Assembly: GCA_022695795.1 (NCBI GenBank)
Contig: MU404059.1
Span: 558,001 to 622,000 of the forward strand
Origin: Biscogniauxia marginata
Lineage: Eukaryota; Ascomycota; Sordariomycetes; Xylariales; Xylariaceae
Length of the DNA: 64,000 nt
Reading direction: 5' to 3'
Shown: positions 49,293 through 61,907 of the stretch, one piece after another
Layout: each line of letters begins with the position of its first letter
Numbering within the stretch: position 1 is the first letter of the stretch
Made by a program: the position numbers and the translations under genes
Notes under the pieces: generated by a model
The model's database searches: none
What the model saw: only the letters and a program-made list of their open reading frames with translations
What the model was told of the DNA's origin: nothing

Positions 49293-50744
49293 TCACACAT
49301 CGCCTTCATCATCGTCGTCATCTTCTTCCTCGCTAGAAACGTCCTCGAAATCGTCTTCGCTGTCCTCCACACCTTCCGGTCGGGGTATCATCACAAACGC
49401 CTCTACGCACGTGACCCTGTTGTGTGTCTCGTACGTGCCTAGCAACTTGCCCACCTGCTTCGGGGCCTCGGATTTCCTGGCTTCGTCGAGCTCTGCTACG
49501 GCAAGCTTGAATACGCGAAGCTTGCCATCGCTGCTGCCGGTAGAGATAATAAAATGGCTCCCTTTTTCATCGGGAACTCTTGATATGGCGAAATCTTTGA
49601 TACGACCGAGAATGCCAGCTTCTTTTCCTCCAACCTGCCCAATAAGCTTTGCAACCGGGAGCGGCTCAGTCTTTTTCTCCCCCTTTGAGTTGCTCGAGGT
49701 TAAATCTTCACTCTTGGTAGAAAAGAACAGTATCCTGCCATCTTCGGTCGATACGGCCAGTAATGACGAATCACTTGCCGAGTCGGTCACGACGTAGCAG
49801 AACTGGTGCACCTTTCTTCTCGGTTCTGGCATGACTCTACATTTCGGTGTGCTATCCATGCCAAACACTACCAAGTCCCGGTCGAATCCTACACAGAACT
49901 CGTCCCCATCCTCGGTAGCGCCCCAAACTACCTTGCGGCCTTCTCCTGTCGAGTGTCTCCCTTCCCCAGCTTCTTGTAGTATATCCCGGCCGAAATTAAG
50001 CACCCCGGCTCTCTTGGCCGTCATTAGATTCCATAACCGCATGCATCGCTCGCCTTTGCTGACGCTGATCATGAGCTTCATGCTCGGGTGGACAGCAAAA
50101 TCGTTCACGCCCGCCGGCGCCCCCCCGAATGCGGCCGTGTCGCCGCTAGGTCGGCCTTGGGGCGTCGGTATGGGGCATTTTATGGTAGATAGAAGGGACA
50201 TGTCCCTTGTTCTTGTAACGGCGATTGTGGAATCTTCGGATGCGGAGATGAGCTTCGACTTGGTAGGGAACGAGAGCTTCGTTATGGTCGACGAGTGGTG
50301 CAGCAGTGTACCCAGTTCTCGGTTTTTGGGATTCTCGAGAATCTTCCGTGGCGCTACCGACGATAGGCCATCCTGATTTTTTCTGCTAGGTGGGTGTGCT
50401 GAGAGGTTGTACACGTTGATTCGCTCGTCACTACTGCCTGAAGCTAGCATGACCTTCTGTGCCTTTCCGGGCTCAGGCGCAGACGGCGGAGAAATTGCCA
50501 AACATCTTATTGCGGAATTGTGGGCATTGAAGAGAAATGTATCTGCGAATTCCACTCGGTCGTTGTCCGACACCGAAGCTGTCACTCCGTGAAGAATGCG
50601 ATCGTAAGAACCCGCAATAATTTGTATGGTCAATGGGGATATATCTCTGTTTGCCCGTGGTTCAGAAGGTTTCGTCTTCTTCACAGTTGTTGTTTCTAGA
50701 AATTGGACGCCATTTGGCTCGTCAGGTCGCTTTCGTTTACCCAT
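49293..50744 (-). CDS. MAK11: WD40 ribosome-assembly protein Mak11 (PAK1IP1-like)
   Basis: Uninterrupted frame of 483 residues. The ATG at 50744 starts MGKRKRPDEPNGVQF; an upstream TTG in the same frame was not used. WD-type beta-propeller repeats are visible: IIAGSYDRILHGV, FNAHNSAIRCLAIS, MLASGSSDERINVYNL, LLHHSSTITKLSFP, LISASEDSTIAVT, GVNDFAVHPSMKLMISVSKGERCMRLWNL (given as separate repeat cores) and a divergent C-terminal half with FIISTGSSDGKLRVFKL. The tail is an acidic stretch of Glu and Asp. Repeat order and the SKGERCMRLWNLMTAKRA core match Mak11/PAK1IP1, a nucleolar 60S biogenesis factor that helps place Rlp24 and the 5S RNP. No intron seen. Confidence 0.9.
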   Translation of the reverse strand: MGKRKRPDEPNGVQFLETTTVKKTKPSEPRANRDISPLTIQIIAGSYDRILHGVTASVSDNDRVEFADTFLFNAHNSAIRCLAISPPSAPEPGKAQKVMLASGSSDERINVYNLSAHPPSRKNQDGLSSVAPRKILENPKNRELGTLLHHSSTITKLSFPTKSKLISASEDSTIAVTRTRDMSLLSTIKCPIPTPQGRPSGDTAAFGGAPAGVNDFAVHPSMKLMISVSKGERCMRLWNLMTAKRAGVLNFGRDILQEAGEGRHSTGEGRKVVWGATEDGDEFCVGFDRDLVVFGMDSTPKCRVMPEPRRKVHQFCYVVTDSASDSSLLAVSTEDGRILFFSTKSEDLTSSNSKGEKKTEPLPVAKLIGQVGGKEAGILGRIKDFAISRVPDEKGSHFIISTGSSDGKLRVFKLAVAELDEARKSEAPKQVGKLLGTYETHNRVTCVEAFVMIPRPEGVEDSEDDFEDVSSEEEDDDDDEGDV

Positions 50745-51832
50745 GTCACGCAATTCTGAGGCGTTTCGACTTTCCTGAAAAATTTGTAGAAAATTTCCTC
50801 GGTTTTAACGATGATGGGAACCTCCCAAGATTCTGGAAGACTTGAAAAATAAACTGGGTCCTGTTTTTATCAAATATGGGTCTTTATCGGAATACGGTGA
50901 ATTGTTTTACCGAGAAGATGCCTCCAGTTTGGGCAGCTCCAGCCCCTTCAATGGCCTTACATACCTGTTACTAGTCCACTAGGTATGTACCTCTTAGTTA
51001 CCGAAGTCAAAATGTGAAAGTAGGCAGTACATAATCTAATCATTTCAATCAATTAAACATACCCCAAGGATTATCGTCGGATGGTCACATGGCATACACG
51101 GTGTTTCTTCATTGTATTATATTCATGTTTAATTCCATCAACGGCACGTCCGCCGTCCGCAAAGGTATGTACAGGATTCCATGGCAAATGCCTTTTCATC
51201 AACCAGCGCTATCGGAGGTCCCGGTGCCAAACGAATCGCTGTGATAAGGCCCCAAGCCTAACTTTGGTACCTCAGAACCCCGAAATGACAGTACTACACT
51301 AAACATCATCCTCGAGAACGGGGCTAAACAGCTTTACTTTTGCAAAAGACATCGCGACTGGAGGGAGGATTGATGATGTGAATCTATAAGCGAAGCTTGA
51401 TGAAACTCCTTTGCATGCGCAAACCAAGACGAGAACTATCAGTATCGACGCCGTTCTGATGGAATGGTGTCCCAGTGGGCGGCAAAGGACTAGTAGAGAA
51501 GCTCCTCTAGGATGGGCTATCCGTAGCAGAGACCGTCTAGTAGGGATAGATGACAGCCTCCCAGTGTGCTTCATTGTAGATCGGGATGGTTGACCCATGG
51601 TAGCTTGAACGAGAACGAAAGTGGTCAGCACACAAATCATAGCTGACCTTTCGGCTACTTTAGATTCAAAGCTGAGCTGAATTGGAGGTATCGCCATACT
51701 TCCCGGATCATAATTGACATGCAACATTGTTGCTCTAGCAATCATGCGACCATCGGTCTCTAGTGTCTTCCGAAGGGAGGAAAGCCTGCCCTAACGTGTA
51801 ATTATTACTCAACCGCAAACCTTGCTTGGCGA
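50745..51832. other. intergenic, no convincing gene
   Basis: Lies between MAK11's start and the end of VID21. A 148-codon minus-strand frame at 51745-51299 has a true ATG but no recognisable family, so it was left unannotated. Confidence 0.5.
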
Positions 51833-54800
51833 CTATTTAGGCACTGAAGGTGTAGGTGTCGCGCTTCCACTCGAGTTTCGATGATGTTGTGCATTTTGCT
51901 GTGCCTGCGCCTGTGCTGCTGCCGCTGCTTGTTGCTGTTGTTGAGCTCGGAGGAGCTGGGCATACTGATGAGGGCCGCTTGCAACTGCCGCTTGGCCGGG
52001 ACCTCCAGCAGCAGCATTCATCGCCAACTGTGTGATATTGTTGTGGCTCCTTGTCAATATCGCTGTCGCCATACTACGAACCACGTCCTGTGGCGTGTTT
52101 GGATTGTTCTGTCTGATATGACTCTCAATAACCTGAAGTTGCGAGACGTAGGTCTGGTGGGTCTGCGGCATTGCCGTTGCTGGACGTGGAGATCCTGCCT
52201 GACCAGAGGACATATTAAGGCCATTTGCAGGAGGAGTTGACATCCCCGATCCGTTCGCGGCAGTAAAAGATGCCATCATAGCTTGCGCGTTGTTGAGATA
52301 GTTCTTCTGATTCAAGCCGTTAATCGCAGCAGCGCGCATAGCCGGCGGAGAATTCTGCAACGTTGTGTTCCCCTGTTGATTTTGCTGAGCTTGTTGTTGC
52401 AATTGTACTGACCGTCTTTGTTGCTCAGAGATTTGCTGGGCTTGCATTATCATCCGGAGGTTAGGACTTGGGGTTGGCATGGCCACCTGAGACTGGCCAT
52501 TGACGACAGGCATTTGTACTTGGGAGGAACCATTCATCTGCATTGGCGGCACAAGCCCGCCGGCCATGTGATTAGATCCCGTTCCGTTCGGCACTGCGTG
52601 CATAGGCATGCGTGGCCGTCCTTGGCCGTTGACTGCCATCTGGTTTGCAGCGTTGGCACGGACAATACTTGCGTGAGGATGTGAGGCGGCCATCTGAGGC
52701 GTATTTTGCGACTGTTGACCAGCATTCGATACAGCGGCCATCTGAGGAACCTGACCTTGCTGGGCTCTTTGCTGCATTGCAACCGCCTTCAAATAAAAGT
52801 TAGCATTGCTTGTATAAGCACAAGTAGTAGATCATACCCTGCGTTGTGCCTCTTGGCGCTGTTGTTGTTGGTGAGCCACCCTCTCCGCTAGCCTTTCGGC
52901 CATTGCTTGATCCCTCTCCCAGCGCATCATGCTGTATTCCCTTGGAGTCTTTGCAGGCGCCCTAGGTTGGGGAGCTTCATTTGCCTTTCTCATAGCAGCA
53001 AGAGAGGCAGCGTGTTGCTGCTTCTGCGCTGTGGTTTCCCGTTTCTTAGCTAGTTTTCTCATCGCATCGATCATCGTTAGGTGTTTCTGGTTACGTCGTC
53101 GCTCTACCCTCACGGGCAGAGACACGCGACGTCGTGGAACTGGCGTGATTGGTCCATTGGGACCGGCTTGTTGCTGCTGTTGTTGTGCTTGCTGCTGCGC
53201 ATTTTGGTTTTGTTGCTTAAGAAGCTGTTGTGCTGCCTCTATCCTATTTTGCCACAGTTTGAAGTACTGAGTCTTTTGCATATCGTGAGGAAGACCCTCG
53301 AGCATGACCCATCGTTCAAAGCATTCCCAAGGCGTTCGTCGTTCTGCGCCCGAAGCGAACATTGACTTCGAGGACAAGATGTTAGATATTAGAGACCAGT
53401 TATACGAGTACTCGCGTACAAGACTCTTGAGCTCGTCTTCCTCGGATTGGAGCCATTGAGAGGGACTCCGCGACTCGTAGAATGTCTGAAAGGGCATAGT
53501 GTGCTCGTTTGGAGGTCTAAACTGATGGCCTGCATGAAGCCTGTCTCTAATGCTCTTGTTTTCCGGTCGGAAGAGCGCTACACCAGGGCTCTGCGGCTCA
53601 AGACAAGGCTGACCGCTGGGGTCATTGCCGAACACCACCTCATCCTCCGAATCGTCCTCCTGGGCATAACGATATCGACTTCGCTTTTGTGGGGGCACGC
53701 TTGAAGTCAGTTCCATCTCGCTCTCCACAAATCTGTTAAGAGGCAGAGCAGGCCTCCTCCACGAGGCATCAGGGTCATATTCAGGCGCGATCAAATCAGA
53801 CTTCGGCACTTTCAGCGGTGCTCCGTACATAGGCAGTTCTTCAAGAAGTCGGTCTGTAGTAGGCGAAGGGTGGAATGAAAAGACCACATCGGTGTCTGGT
53901 AATGCAAACATAGCGGAGGGCGCTACAGTATCAAGAATGTTGTCCTCTGGCTCCTCATCTGGCTCTAACGGCGAGTCAGATTCTGCCGACGGAATGAGAT
54001 CCGGGGTAGGATGGTTTTCTAGGTCATGAGAGTCCCCCATAGCAGCATCTTCGATATTTGATGAGGCGGGAGGCGGTATAACAGCGTTGACTTGTAGAGC
54101 GACACGTTCTTCTTCTGAAGCCGATACCCATTCGGCGCAAGCATATGCAAGATTGCGTGCTGCTGCCATTTTCCATTTTCGCTCTTCGCGGAAATCTGTT
54201 CTCATCCATTTCATCTCTTGGAGTAGAACATCCCAGTGACATGGCTGGCGGACAGGTTCGGCGCACCGTTTAGGCTGACGCAGAGACCATTTGTCATGAT
54301 GCTGAAGGTGATAAACTCTCCGCAATACACGGCACGCCTGATGATCAAGGATTTGCGTATAGGAATCAGGAGTAGAGACTGTTTTATGAGCTTGATGCAG
54401 GATTTGGTCCAGAGGCTTCATCCATTTCGAGCCCGACGCAAATGTACTGACGAAAAGTGGTGTAAAATAGTCATCGCTAGGGATTTGGCCTGGCTTCGGT
54501 CGATTCTGCACCAAGGATTTGGTAGCATCCGCAGAGCGTGAAGGCTGCTTACCGAAGATTACAGTGGACAACTTGCTCTTCTCTTTCGCCTTAGCTTTTT
54601 GGATTAGGCTCCGAGAACGCATCTTGGAGGACTGCGACGTTGGTGTGATAGGCGTCGTGTGAGATAATGATAAATCCGTAAGCGATGGCTGAGGTCTTTC
54701 TCCTAGGATCTCGGATACAGACTTTTGTAGAGCAACCTCTGTGACGCCCTCTGTTGGTCGATGATCCAATTGCCGAGGAACAGTTGACGTGGGGGTGGCA

Positions 54801-56462
54801 GGGGAATTAGAAGACTCGAGCTGCTGTGGGACTTTGACAAGGTCGACAGGACTCTTTGGGGCTACAGACTCGGCTGCTATGTCCTGAGACATATCCTTGT
54901 TATCGACGATATCCACACTCATCTTCTCAGACGTCTCTGGTGGTGGATTATTAGAGACATCCGCGGTTGGAACAGTGGCCGTGGGAGGGCCGCTAGAGGA
55001 ATCCTTATTGTCCCTCGAACTGTCGACCTCCGATGTTTTCCCACCCTGTCCAGCTCCAGCAATAGGGATTGTGGGTAGCTGCGCGCTTTCTGGCCGTACC
55101 GAGCTCGAGCTAGTGCTTGCTTCCCTTCTAACGCTGGCAGCCTTTTCCGATGCCGCAAAAGACGAGTCGTGTAGCAGCTGTGCCTCAACCTTTTGTGGGA
55201 TATTTTCAGATGTTGAAGCCAATCCAGGTCTCGATCCTGTTCCAGATCCCTCTTCCAGCACCATGTTCCGCAGTAACGTTGGTGCAGGAATCCTCTCCAT
55301 ACTCTTGCTTTCAACTTTCTCCTCCACCTTGCCAGTAAACGGCACTCCCTCATGATCTGGACTGGTAGTCGTTGATGTATCGAGAACCGCTGGTGTCGTG
55401 GCCGTCTGAGCAGTAGATCCTGGGGATGATAAAGCATCTGGGGGAGCTGTACGAGCCGTATCCGGTTGGGGAGACGGATGGGTAAAGGGTCCAACTACTG
55501 CCGGTTCTCTGCCTGACGGGACATCGATATCCATCGCCATACCGTGGCTCCGGTCTTGTTCTTGGCAAGCTGCGCGTGGAGGGTCAATGTCCTGTGGTAT
55601 GCTCGGAAGATTCTGGGATGGTTCGGACTGCGGTAAACTGGATGGATTTTCTGCCAAACCCCTTCCCTTTCCAGGCTGGGGGGCTGCAACCGGTATGTTG
55701 TCTTTCAGGAAATTTTCCTTTGGTTCCTCCACCTGGGACTGGGTAGTGAGGTGCTCATTGGCTAACGGAGATACGGTCGGCCTGGCAGATGGGCTGCTAA
55801 CAGGCTCTGCAGTCAAACCAGAGCGAGGATGGTTTATGCTTCCAGAGTTTTCCGATTGAGAGGCGATCTTAGATAGGCCATCAACGCCTATTCGCGGAGC
55901 CACAGCTGTTGGCAGCGGAATTGTCGACTGCGAAATATCGGTTGCATTTTGTTTTGGAGGAGCAGGGACCACATTCTCGTTCGGCGCAAATTTTACGCTT
56001 TGGGTAGGCTGTCGGGCAAATTCAGGTCGTGGCCTCGGTCGCGCAGGAATATTCAACTCGTTGAGCCTTCTCCCTCTACAATCACCATTAGCACCAAGCG
56101 AAGACAGCCAAGGCCAACAACACGACGTGGGCATAAATAAAAATGACATTGGTGAGCTACAGGAACGTACTGCAAGATATCACACCCTTCGAGGAACAGC
56201 GACTCGGCCGGGTTAGTAGGTTGCGCGTCGGGGTCTGCGAAACTGCGTTTTGGCAGGGAATCAGAACTAGCCGCGACCTCGTAGAGGATGCATAGCTTTC
56301 TCTTGCGCGACCGTGCGATTGCACTGCACGAAGTCAGCACGCCGAAAAATATATCACCAGTATCGGAAAAAGCAGCTCTATCTTCTAGTGTATATCTCAC
56401 CTGCATTCTGCCCGCTTTGATTGCAGAAGCCGTGTGCGGTCGGCGGGCACGACCTCAGTCAT
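51833..56462 (-). CDS. EAF1: NuA4 histone acetyltransferase scaffold Vid21/Eaf1
   Basis: Platform subunit that assembles the NuA4 acetyltransferase complex in the nucleus. Four exons are inferred: 56462-56401, 56323-56171, 56075-52838 and 52786-51833, giving about 1468 residues. The joins restore RLLQSKRAECSAIARSRKRK and the conserved LFLEGCDILQGRRLNELNIP. A long disordered Ser/Pro/Thr region leads to an HSA domain (about 680-727, HWDVLLQEMKWMRTDFREER and KMAAARNLAYACAEWV) that binds actin-related proteins. A SANT/Myb domain follows at about 943-1000 (QWLQSEEDELKSLVREYSYN, then WECFERWVMLEG). The C-terminal 400 residues are glutamine-rich. The gene runs head-to-head with SPP2 across 1.8 kb. 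Confidence 0.92.
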
Positions 56463-58286
56463 AGCATCGGCGACTGCGACATCCGTTTTACATGAAAACG
56501 GATGGCTCCCCAAGCTTAATAGGGCCTCAGGAGATGGTAGACGCCTTTTCAGAAGATGAAAACGATGGCGTGGTGGTGCATGAATTGATTGAAAAATTGT
56601 TGTCGTGGTGCAAAGGCAGTGGGTTTTTTACGACGGTGCCTGGCGAAACAGTCTTTGCAGCCTTTTGGCGGGAGATTTGGCGGTCCAGGTCGCTGCTAGG
56701 CCAAATTGCACTTAAGTTAGGGGGGGAACGGGCACGCGGTACGGAAGTACCGACCTACCTTAGATACATGGGTGTAAGCGGCCGGTGTTGGGGGGTAGGT
56801 GCGTACAGTGGTACTTGACATGAATAGTGCATTACCAACGTAATACCTGCAATAACCTGTATATAGGTAGGTACGTCAATGCTAGGATGTATCCTTCCCC
56901 CGCCATGCAATCCTTTCCTTTAAGGTTCTTAACCCGTAGATACAAGGTACCTACCTAGCCTTTTACCTCCCTAGCCTTTTACCTCCCTAATTGATCCTAT
57001 CTGAATTCAATTCCACCCTGTTATGTCTGTCCAGCCAGTTCATCAGCTATCTAGGTCGAGGCTTTAGGTAGACTGAGATGCTTTGATAATATTTAATGTC
57101 TTGAACTTGGAAACCAACTGCTATAGAGGAACCCATCTCATATAGCTACATGTATCTACCTTAGCTACATAAATGTGCATACCTACCATGTACGTTTAGG
57201 GTTTCCCTCTCACACCGAATATATAATGGCGGTACCTAGTACTACAATTAGGAGAGATTGACTATTAGTTTGACCATTGGAGTATATTGGCCTATCTAGA
57301 TATATACTTATATACATGCGCTTACAAGTGTCTCAAGATCATTACCGTATGTGTGTTGGGACAATCAATATGTCGTACTTATTATTTTCGACTATTATCA
57401 CCGATACTTTCATTTCACCCGTCCAAAGAGGAGGCTGCTCGGAAATATCTAACCTCACCAAAACATGGGAATGCAATAATATTATTTAGTTTACGAAGAC
57501 TGTTTAATACTTGCAGAAAGTCTGCAAGAACATCGGGGATAGTCATGCCTAGTAGGTTCAATAGCACTATACATATGTCACACGTAGGTAGCTGTTGTAA
57601 GGACACAGCAACTTGGTCGGTCAAGTATCGATTGTCAAATTGAACTATAAACATCAGGACTTTAACATTGACCAAGTATTGTTAATCACCTGCCTCTAAG
57701 AAACATTGCTAGACCCAGGCTGCTGCAATCCATTTAGAGTTGCTTCAATACCAACTGGCATGTACAAAGTACCTTTGTTTACAGTTAACGAGATTAAAGT
57801 ACATAAATCCAACTTGTTTCTGTAGAAATAAAAGAGTCGGTGTGGCTTTCCCGACGAGTTAGGGAATCACGACGAGGTGCAGATGGAATAAAAGAACTAT
57901 AAAGAGCCACGAAGTATTCCGTATTGTTGTTGACTAGGTACCTATGTACCTACCTACCTAAGGTAGAGGTAGCCCTGTAAAATCCATTTCCTACTTAGAT
58001 ACACTAGCCACATTTACACAGCCATAGGAACTATAAACTTGGAATCCATGAAGGGGACCTCGGATGGACCCGGGCGTGAACAGAGACCTCAGGTACACCG
58101 CCTGAAAGGCTGAATACTTGCACTAAAATGCTGACGTAATGTGGATACTCGATCATTTTACACCAGGTCTTAAGGTAAGGTTTGGATAGTAACGTTTTGG
58201 CGCCGTCCTCAATTCACATACGCCATTCCAGCACGCTACGCGCCACCCGTTCCTTACCTATCTCACCGCAAAATTCAGATACCAAC
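56463..58286. promoter_or_regulatory. divergent region between VID21 and SPP2
   Basis: 1.8 kb containing both promoters. GGTACCTACCTA-type motifs are dense at 56740-56990 and 57930-57975. A 108-codon plus-strand frame at 56492-56818 begins with ATG right beside the VID21 start but has no family resemblance. Confidence 0.5.
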
Positions 58287-59381
58287 ATGTCTGAATCCGC
58301 GCCCTTTTCGCAAGCACCGCGTATAGCTATCAAGTTTGGTACCTCATCTTCATCCTCCCCAAAATCTACCAATGGGACAAGAAAGCCAGGCCAGTCCCAG
58401 CCACCTTCATCGCTAGGCAAGCGCCCACGCCCACACGCACTTAACCAGCATTCCGATTCTGAGGGTGATGACGATGATACCGGAAGACATGAGGTTATCA
58501 CATCGCTTGGCGCCGATCTACCCTCACGTGAAGCGAAGCGACAAAATGCCGGGGCATCGAGATCGGGACGGGCCACCGCCCCGTACGTTATTAGCGGCCA
58601 CAAGAATCGTGACTGGAAGGCTGAGTTGAGGGCTCAGAAAGGCGCCGGCAGCGCTCGACCCGACAAACCCCAAGATAATAATTCCAAGGATACGGAGCCT
58701 GCCGACCAAGATAAGCAAATCAAATGGGGCTTGGATGTGACAAAGAAGCCGGCGCAAGAGGAAGCAGCGCCTCCAGAGGACGATAAGGCAGGAAATCAAG
58801 GCACCTATACAGTAGGATCAGAAACAACGCCGCAAGATGATAACCCGCGACCCTCTACCTGTGACGACAACGACGCCATAAACGCTCTCCTCGGAAAGAA
58901 ACGTAACCCGGCAGAAGACCTAGTTATCAAAGGCAACCGGAAAAACGGCGAGTCTACAGGCATGTCAGAGCAGGACTCTTACCAGCGAGCCATGCAAGAA
59001 GCGGCGGAGGTATCGACGATAGAGGAATACAATAAGATACCAGAAGGGGAGTTTGGCGCCGCAATGTTACGCGGAATGGGTTGGAAAGGCGAGGAGAAAG
59101 GGTCTAAACCTAAAGAAGTGCAGAGGAGGCCGCACTTAATGGGGTTAGGCTCCAAGGAGGACGAGGAGATTAGAAAGGGCGAATTGGCCAGAAAGCACGG
59201 CCATCGGGAACGTCGACCGCATCTAGATGAATATAGGAGGGATCGCGAGAAGCAGAGACGAGATCGTGATGACCGTCATAGGGACAGCTATAAATCTGAG
59301 CGTGAGCGTGAGCGCGAACGACGTCCCCACGCTTATGAACATAGGCATGGAGACCGGGATAGTCATCGGCATCGTAGGTGA
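58287..59381 (+). CDS. SPP2: pre-mRNA splicing factor Spp2 (GPKOW-like, G-patch)
   Basis: Cofactor of the spliceosomal helicase Prp2 at the activation step. One exon, 364 residues, using the ATG at 58287 (MSESAPFSQAPRIAIKFG, the family's usual start). The open frame extends 35 codons upstream only to a TTG. Visible features: the N-terminal IKFG box, a Ser-rich linker, HEVITSLG and a basic stretch, then GLDVTKKPA. The Spp2/DExH-binding segment is YNKIPEGEFGAAMLRGMGWKGEEKG, a G-patch-like core with conserved glycines, followed by RRPHLMGLGSKEDEE. The tail is Arg/Asp/Glu/His-rich (RDREKQRRDRDDRHRD). Family recognition is good. Confidence 0.9.
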   Translation: MSESAPFSQAPRIAIKFGTSSSSSPKSTNGTRKPGQSQPPSSLGKRPRPHALNQHSDSEGDDDDTGRHEVITSLGADLPSREAKRQNAGASRSGRATAPYVISGHKNRDWKAELRAQKGAGSARPDKPQDNNSKDTEPADQDKQIKWGLDVTKKPAQEEAAPPEDDKAGNQGTYTVGSETTPQDDNPRPSTCDDNDAINALLGKKRNPAEDLVIKGNRKNGESTGMSEQDSYQRAMQEAAEVSTIEEYNKIPEGEFGAAMLRGMGWKGEEKGSKPKEVQRRPHLMGLGSKEDEEIRKGELARKHGHRERRPHLDEYRRDREKQRRDRDDRHRDSYKSERERERERRPHAYEHRHGDRDSHRHRR

Positions 59382-60009
59382 GACGGTCACCTGCACAACG
59401 CCCGTTAAGGCAACAATCACCAAATTGGCAGTCGACCCGTGTTTCTCAAGATATAATGACTCCTCGATGGACGAGACCTCGAAATGTTGCCTTAGGGTAT
59501 TATAACAGCGGTTACTTACGGGTTGTTTGGCCAATGCTTCCACAGCATTGCTACCTTTGGTCTTCAATATACAGGTTTTACAAGTTGGTATCAACTAAAT
59601 TTGGTACGTAGAAGTTCGTCCAATAAGTCTAGATAATACATCAGCACTTCCAATAAAGCTAACAATCATTAACCACCTTTATAGTAGTGCCACCGCAGGA
59701 ACTCATTGAGAATTTTCTGCTGCTAAACCGTCAGATTCATATGAGCCAACAGTTCATAAGCCTAGAGATCATATGTACCGTATGACGACCAAAATTCGCT
59801 ACGCTACCTACCATGCTAATGTCAACCTAAATAAATAACTCTAGGTAATTTGATATATGTGCATGTTCTTGTTTACAAGCCAACAAGGCTATGAGACTAG
59901 GGACGCGGGTTCCTCGTGAAGAGTTCCTCCTGAACCTATCTTCACAGCCCCCGGCCCGCCCTGTTTCGGATTCGGTTACTTGACATCCGTTCACAGGTCT
60001 AAACAGGTC
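59382..60009. other. intergenic, no gene seen
   Basis: 3' region of SPP2 and spacer before the transporter pseudogene. No supported frame. Confidence 0.5.
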
Positions 60010-60910
60010 TACGCGCTGCTTCTTGAAATCCCTTGCTTTGGTCCTCTACTGGAATAAAACAACCACCTCTCCGTAACCCCTGCCTTTAGGCTCCGGGAGA
60101 CGCCAGAACGCCCACATCCAGCACAAGAAGCATAGCCCTGCCCGTAATAATGCTGCTTTGGGTCCCCAGTTCCAACCGAGTGGGTTCAACATTCGAGGAT
60201 TTATCGAACCCCACACATGTTCGCCCATGTAGTAATGTATAGCCGAAGAACAAGGGGCGAGACTTCAGGTGCATATACGAGCTGGCACCGTCTCGAAAAC
60301 TCCCCATGGGATTCCTTGCATAACCTCGCCTACGAAAAGCTCCCAGAGTGAGTTGGCGAAAAAGAGATGAACGCGATCATAAAGAGCAGGGCTTCAATCA
60401 TCGTTCTCTTGTACCCGACTCTCTGAGCTACGAGACCTGCAATCGACAACCCGATTATTTGACCGATCATGGCACCTACGGAGGATGCTGTCTACCAACT
60501 TGGAGGATGCTCGTATTTGTTGTTGTCGTTGGTTTTCTCGCCGTATGCTTCCTGTCCGTGGTCAACAGATCTCCCGGAATGACTATGTAAAGCCGATTTG
60601 CGGCGAACGTACCAGGGATTTGGGGGAAGCGTAAAACCCGGATAGTAGAGCCAAGTTAAAGCCTTCCATAATGATTGCACTCATGAATACCAGCCACCAA
60701 AAAACGGCTTTACGGCAGTATTTCAAGGCTTGTCTCAAGGCCATTTCCTTCTCAGCCCTTGCGGCTGCGGTGGCTTCGTCGGTCATGGCCGGCAAGTCGT
60801 CGCTAGAATCTTCTAATTTCCTGATGTTCGTATGACCAAGTTTGGCAGCCCCATCGTTGGCCTTTTCTGCGTGGTGCTTGAGAGCATCTTAGCTTCCGCC
60901 CGAATTAATG
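60010..60910 (-). pseudogene. broken alpha-glucoside-type sugar transporter (MFS)
   Basis: Read on the minus strand, fragments of one sugar-porter gene appear in order but in different frames. The N-terminal cytosolic part is near 60880-60790 (HHAEKANDGAAKLGHTNIRK). Helix 1 is at about 60720-60640 (WWLVFMSAIIMEGFNLALLS). Helices near 60470-60330 read AMIGQIIGLSIAGLVAQRVG and LLFMIAFISF. A shifted segment follows (EVSPLVLRLYITTWANMC), and finally the C-terminal LCFLCWMWAFWRLPEPKGRGYGE near 60150-60070. A TAA lies just upstream of the N-terminal fragment, several frameshifts separate the pieces, and the middle (roughly helices 6-11) is missing. The LPEPKGR motif and N-terminus match MAL11/alpha-glucoside:H+ symporters. 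It is non-functional as a full transporter. Confidence 0.82.
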
Positions 60911-61907
60911 CCCAACTATACAGGCTTGGTTAATAATTAGTGACTGATTACAACAAGATATGCCTTGGCTGAAAACCAGTTGTTAGACGAGAAACTCAGG
61001 ATATCAAACCAACAACACACATGTCTATGTCTCCTCATTATCTGGCAGCCTCCCAGGAGCTAGGCCTGTCGTGGCAGCCGGGAGCATCACCACGTAAAGG
61101 CTTAGACCGAAGTTAATTGTATGACAGGAGACTATGATCTCAGTTCGAGACAAAACGCCAGGGACTGTGCTATGTATACATATATCCATAAGAAGCACTT
61201 CTGGTCATCTATAACGTTATAATCTGTATTTTATTGATGGAAATACAATACCCCGTCTTCTCGATATACCACACATTTTTGTATCTCTAGTTTCAGTTTG
61301 AAGATTGGGGTTCTCATGCCCATACCTACATAGTCACTCAATCCAGGACGCTTGGTGATTATACAACCTTCAATTGCTAGACAGGCCATATAGAAAGCCG
61401 ATAACCAAACTATATCTGGACTCTACCTGTGATCGATGACACCTAGATCATGAGCCCACTCGTACCTCACCATACTTAGGTGCCTACCCCTGAAATAATG
61501 CCTCATTTCTAGCTTACATCTCGTAATATTCTCCTTTCTGTTCTTAACCATTGAAGGGCGATACTGGTTTAAGAACGTCTCAACATGGCACCTGGGGAAC
61601 GAATCCGTATAGCTAGAAGGACCATGCTATATACGTTTAGGGATGCCATCTGTGTAAATATAGATGTTAAGATTTGGTAGCCAGCTGAGAGTTCTAGATA
61701 TAAATTTATATTACATCACTGGCAGCGTTGCTGACCCCTTTTTGGCTTCTTGCCAGATAAAAGCAAGCTCTCTGCCACTCAGAGCTAACGCTAAACAAAG
61801 AGATGTTTAAATATCAGTAGTGGTCTATAACTATGAGTTCTAATTCATCAATCGTATCGTCACGTTAGCCGAGGCTATAGATGGCCTCCAAGCAAAAACA
61901 TGGGAAA
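60911..61907. other. intergenic, no gene seen
   Basis: Unremarkable DNA between the pseudogene and the solo LTRs. No supported frame. Confidence 0.5.

Noticed and set aside
51299..51745. 148-codon minus-strand frame between MAK11 and VID21
   Set aside because: It has an ATG but no recognisable domain and no convincing coding pattern.
56492..56818. 108-codon plus-strand frame next to the VID21 start
   Set aside because: No family resemblance; it overlaps the presumed promoter of VID21.
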